A stretch of 64,000 bases of DNA from positions 34,227 through 98,226 of the forward strand of contig JAKSRY010000006.1 of the NCBI GenBank assembly GCA_024403415.1, read 5' to 3'. The notes below the pieces were generated by a model, which was not told where the DNA came from, did no database searches, and saw only the letters and a list, made by a program, of their open reading frames with translations. The position numbers and the translations under genes were made by a program. Shown here piece by piece: positions 61,270 through 64,000 of the stretch; the first letter of the stretch is position 1, and every line of letters starts with the position of its first letter. This DNA is from Lachnospiraceae bacterium. GTDB taxonomy: Bacteria > Bacillota > Clostridia > Lachnospirales > Lachnospiraceae.

Positions 61270-62100
61270 TCACCCATCCTTCGTAAACAGGTTATAACAA
61301 AACGCAGAAATCAGTACAATTCCGGCTCCAATCAGACTGATTCCACCTATCATCTCCCCATAAAAGACTGCAACCAGTACTGGATTTAATATTGGTTCAA
61401 CCATAGATAACAGGGAAGCGGCTATCGGCGATACTTTGTTAAGTGCTGCATTTAAAAAGATATACGCACAGCCTATCTGAATTATGCCTAACGCAACACC
61501 TGTCCATATATTTGTCGCCCCAAAATCTGCTTCGCTGATAAGAAATGGTATTCCCAACAAGAAATTCATTGCAAAGGATAATACAGCAGAAGACTCAAAA
61601 TCTGATTTTGGTATCCTCTTAATCACGAACACGATTGCATAGAAGAAGCCGGATGCCAATGCACATATATTTCCCAGCATCCCTTCTGCAGATATGCTGT
61701 CAAAAAAGAAGAAGGCAATTCCCACTAAACAAAAGAAAGTAGCGATAAGTGAAGCCTTTTGCGGCTTCTTTTTCTCAAGTACCCATAGAAATACAATAAT
61801 ATAAATCGGCATGGTGAACTGCAGGACTATTGCGTTAGCTGCTGTTGTCATACGAACAGCCATAATAAATAAGAGCGACATCAGTGAATTCGCAATGGCT
61901 CCTATCCATACCTGCAGATTCCATTTCATTGGATGCTTTTTTATTATCATGTATATAATAAAAATTAGCAGCGCAAAAAATGAGCGAAATCCTGACACAG
62001 ACAACGATGACCAGGTATTTACCTTCAGTAAAACGCCACCTGTCGCAAAACAGATGGCAGATAATATTGTATATATTATTCCTACATATTTTTTGTTCAT
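61270..62100 (-). CDS. EamA/DMT family transporter
   Basis: 276 residues with ten hydrophobic helices in two EamA repeats. Markers are ICFATGGVLLKVNTWSSLSV, FALLIFIIYMIIKKHPMKW and the second repeat start IGIIQIGCAYIFLNAALNK, LLSMVEPILNPVLVAVFYGE. Members export amino acids, drugs or metabolites; the substrate is not visible. Only a weak GGGAA site precedes the ATG. It lies 100 bases after the XRE regulator gene, probably the same transcription unit. Confidence 0.88.
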   Translation of the reverse strand: MNKKYVGIIYTILSAICFATGGVLLKVNTWSSLSVSGFRSFFALLIFIIYMIIKKHPMKWNLQVWIGAIANSLMSLLFIMAVRMTTAANAIVLQFTMPIYIIVFLWVLEKKKPQKASLIATFFCLVGIAFFFFDSISAEGMLGNICALASGFFYAIVFVIKRIPKSDFESSAVLSFAMNFLLGIPFLISEADFGATNIWTGVALGIIQIGCAYIFLNAALNKVSPIAASLLSMVEPILNPVLVAVFYGEMIGGISLIGAGIVLISAFCYNLFTKDG

Positions 62101-62200
62101 ATCGATTCCCGGTGTGAAAGGTGCAAGACAGTCTAAAAAGTATTCACCTTTACTTCTATATATCCCGTTGATTAACCACTTTCAAGCATTTCCCTGAATC

Positions 62201-63358
62201 CTATATCATTTTTTTGAATTCCGTATACACTTCATTACTGCTTAGACTTTCAAGCTGTCCAAGTATGAAGTCAAGCTTACTGTCTATGTATTCTTTAGTA
62301 TAAGATTTCATGTTATCTGCCGCCTTGATACCATACGAGCAAACTATTTCATCTTGATCCATTTCATTAATTTTATTACAAAAATTTACATACTCATCAA
62401 TTTTCGCTCTTAATGTGTTCCACTCTTTGGCAGCCTTCTTTGGCTCATTATTTCTAAGATAAGCAGCTATTAAAAACTTATATGTTTCTCGATAAAATCC
62501 CTGACAATGAGCTATCATCTTATCATTTTTCATAAATTCATCCATGATAGCAATTCCCCAGCGACAATTTGCTTCGGTCTCATCAAGAGGACTTACCCAC
62601 ATCATCGCCTCAGCGGTATAAACTATCTGTTTATTTATGGCCCTAATATAATTTTGATAATTATCTCGAATCTGTGCCTGCCAGCTCTTTTTACCTTCTT
62701 CAGTGTCTCGATTTATGTAATACGGTAAGAGTGTTTCCTGAAGCATATTATTGCTGATAGACGGAAGCGCCTCTATATGCTGTCTTCCTTTGTCCCATTC
62801 CAGCGTATGCCAACACAGCCATGCTAATGCATAATGACACTCATCAGTCAATTTCTTATTATCAGCATAACGAATTACCTGCATGGCTCTGCTTTCCGCC
62901 TGCCTGATAATCTGCTTCCACTGCCTGCCATCATTCTCCAAAAGGCCAACATAATAGGAATTCTTAGGATTGACATAGCGGCTCATATGAGCAACCGCCT
63001 GTACATACCTTGTATATATTCCATAGTTAAACATATTACTATCACACTGTTTATCAAGATACTCAACTGCGCTTAAAGCCCCTTGTGACTGCTCGCCACT
63101 ATCTCTTAATTCGTCAGCTTTCTTTTTAACTTCTTCAGCCAGTTTTATATCAAAACTTTCTGCATTAAATCCAAACAATGCATCAGTTGATACATTCAGG
63201 GCCTGGGCCAACGGAATAACCTGTGTTATATCCGGAAGGCCTGCACCACTTTCCCATTTACTGACTGCCTGGCTTGTAACACACAGAGTATTTGCCAATT
63301 CTTCCTGCGTTATCCCTAACTCTTTGCGATATTTTTTAATATTATTTCCTAACGACAT
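62201..63358 (-). CDS. XRE family regulator with large unknown C-terminal domain
   Basis: 385 residues from the chosen start. Residues 1-60 are a helix-turn-helix (SLGNNIKKYRKELGITQEEL, VTSQAVSKWESGAGLPDI). The remaining 320 are helical with many Trp and Tyr, and no known motif; TPR-like or sensor function is possible. Start: ATG 63358 has GAGAGG 7 bases upstream; the open frame runs on to 63394 without a site. The gene is preceded by an inverted repeat around a -10 (63394-63428), suggesting self-regulation. Confidence 0.85.
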   Translation of the reverse strand: MSLGNNIKKYRKELGITQEELANTLCVTSQAVSKWESGAGLPDITQVIPLAQALNVSTDALFGFNAESFDIKLAEEVKKKADELRDSGEQSQGALSAVEYLDKQCDSNMFNYGIYTRYVQAVAHMSRYVNPKNSYYVGLLENDGRQWKQIIRQAESRAMQVIRYADNKKLTDECHYALAWLCWHTLEWDKGRQHIEALPSISNNMLQETLLPYYINRDTEEGKKSWQAQIRDNYQNYIRAINKQIVYTAEAMMWVSPLDETEANCRWGIAIMDEFMKNDKMIAHCQGFYRETYKFLIAAYLRNNEPKKAAKEWNTLRAKIDEYVNFCNKINEMDQDEIVCSYGIKAADNMKSYTKEYIDSKLDFILGQLESLSSNEVYTEFKKMI

Positions 63359-63393
63359 ATTATTACCTCTCTTTCCTGTAATCGTTTGATGCA

Positions 63394-63428
63394 TCTTCGA
63401 TAAATAAACTATAACAATTACTCGAAGA
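63394..63428 (-). promoter_or_regulatory. Candidate operator and -10 of the XRE gene
   Basis: TCTTCGA (63394-63400) and TCGAAGA (63422-63428) are perfect arms, extendable to 9 of 11, 21 bases apart. On the minus strand they flank TATAGT (63413-63408), a -10. No good -35 is seen. The placement fits a repressor that blocks its own promoter. Confidence 0.45.
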
Positions 63429-63479
63429 GATTCCTAACAATGTGTTTTTGGAAAAAATACAACGGAAAGTTGATATTAA

Positions 63480-63508
63480 TGGACCACTAACCCCGTCCCC
63501 CTGGTCCA
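63480..63508. repeat. REP-like palindrome of the RAYT-associated type
   Basis: TGGACCA (63480-63486) and TGGTCCA (63502-63508) flank CTAACCCCGTCCCCC. The wording GGACCA...CCGTCCCC...TGGTCC resembles repeats known next to IS200-like REP-associated transposases in Firmicutes. It is a single copy here, 40 bases downstream of the phosphatase stop. Confidence 0.5.
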
Positions 63509-63548
63509 CTGGCTAGCAAGCAGACCGTTTCGACTGCAGTATCGTTGA

Positions 63549-64000
63549 TTAACCATTTTGCATTAATTTATTCTTTAGTCCTAAAATCTCTTCACTTGTA
63601 ACACCTATATCTAATAAATATCGCTCTATCGAACTATGTTTTTCTCTTAACCTATCAAGAAAACCGCGCATCGACTTTTCGTTCGCAAGTACAATCTCTC
63701 TATCAACCTCTGGATGTTCTTTTAAGAATGCCTCTAATCTTAACTTATTGAATTCTCGACTTATGGCATAATCATAAATAATGTCTTCATCAGATACTCC
63801 AACGAGAGCTAAAAGAATTGCACTGACAACACCGGTGCGGTCTTTACCTGCGGTACAATAAAATAAGACTCCTTTCTCAGCATTAGCAATGGTCTTAAAA
63901 ACAGCTCCCATACAATCTGCATGAGCAATCTCCATATAGGATTCCGGAACATCCTCAAGACTTTTTGGTGGAAGCATACCTTCTACGATAGGATAATGAG
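63549..64000 (-). CDS. Tyrosine/serine protein phosphatase, 3' part (cut by window end)
   Basis: The frame stays open to the window edge (upstream residues read HYPIVEG), so the N-terminus is missing. The P-loop is CTAGKDRTGVVSAILLALVG, the Cys-x5-Arg signature (C-T-A-G-K-D-R) of Y_phosphatase3 and of tyrosine phosphatases related to LipA and YwqE-type. The C-terminal half (DIIYDYAISREFNKLRLEAF) fits. Target unknown. It ends 40 bases before the REP-like palindrome. Confidence 0.85.
   Translation of the reverse strand, partial: HYPIVEGMLPPKSLEDVPESYMEIAHADCMGAVFKTIANAEKGVLFYCTAGKDRTGVVSAILLALVGVSDEDIIYDYAISREFNKLRLEAFLKEHPEVDREIVLANEKSMRGFLDRLREKHSSIERYLLDIGVTSEEILGLKNKLMQNG

Overview
The window looks like the chromosome of an anaerobic low-GC Gram-positive bacterium of the Lachnospiraceae type (Clostridia). 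The evidence is the AT-rich sequence, strong AGGAGG-type ribosome binding sites, the Firmicutes block uvrC-hprK-glk-murB-rapZ-whiA-crh, an mbl-flgF-flgG-flgJ flagellar block, a DUF1846 protein next to glgP, and a large GGDEF/EAL protein. The genus is not fixed by what I can see. Almost every gene is on the minus strand. The plus-strand exceptions are a GNAT gene, tRNA-Lys, and a small membrane protein with signal peptidase I.

Layout. 1-2.4 kb: 5' end of comF and recD2. 2.4-5.6 kb: mbl and flagellar rod genes behind a sigma-28-like and a sigma-A-like promoter. 5.7-9.5 kb: cyclophilin, a probably leaderless GNAT gene and a hybrid histidine kinase. 9.6-17.5 kb: class II aldolase and the carbon-control/cell-wall block (crh, whiA, rapZ, murB, glk, hprK, uvrC). 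HprK and its non-phosphotransfer target Crh lie close together, beside aldolase and glucokinase. 17.6-27 kb: ftsH, DUF1846, glgP and a type-2 isoleucyl-tRNA synthetase. 27-39.7 kb: a secreted CAP protein, trmL, a two-component pair, mutS2, an anti-sigma-like ATPase, alpha-galactosidase, a cNMP-sensor-like protein, rsmA and tatD. 39.8-50.1 kb: tRNA-Lys, a degenerate-GGDEF/EAL phosphodiesterase, two surface-polymer genes, signal peptidase, flavin reductase, cysE, a repeat-bearing membrane thioredoxin and a MerR-methyltransferase fusion.

50.4-60.4 kb is the accessory region and the best candidate for an undescribed system. It holds two paralogous radical SAM proteins, a DUF4422-type and two family-2 glycosyltransferases, two methyltransferases (one broken) and a beta-propeller-like protein. 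Six of these eight proteins carry the same kind of roughly 50-100 residue Rossmann-like module (a G-x-G-x-x-G loop, then a second strand ending near Asp), resembling the N-terminal domain of PglD-type sugar acetyltransferases. It is joined to four different enzyme classes. No polymerase, flippase or sugar-nucleotide synthesis gene is present, so the locus may decorate an existing surface structure. A perfect sigma-28-type -10 (GCCGATAA) upstream raises flagellar glycosylation as a hypothesis, but its -35 is badly spaced.

60.4-64 kb: a decayed transposase/nuclease remnant, an EamA transporter, an XRE regulator with a candidate self-operator, a solitary REP-like palindrome and the 3' part of a tyrosine phosphatase gene cut by the window edge. 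All assignments come from reading motifs and context; no database search was run.
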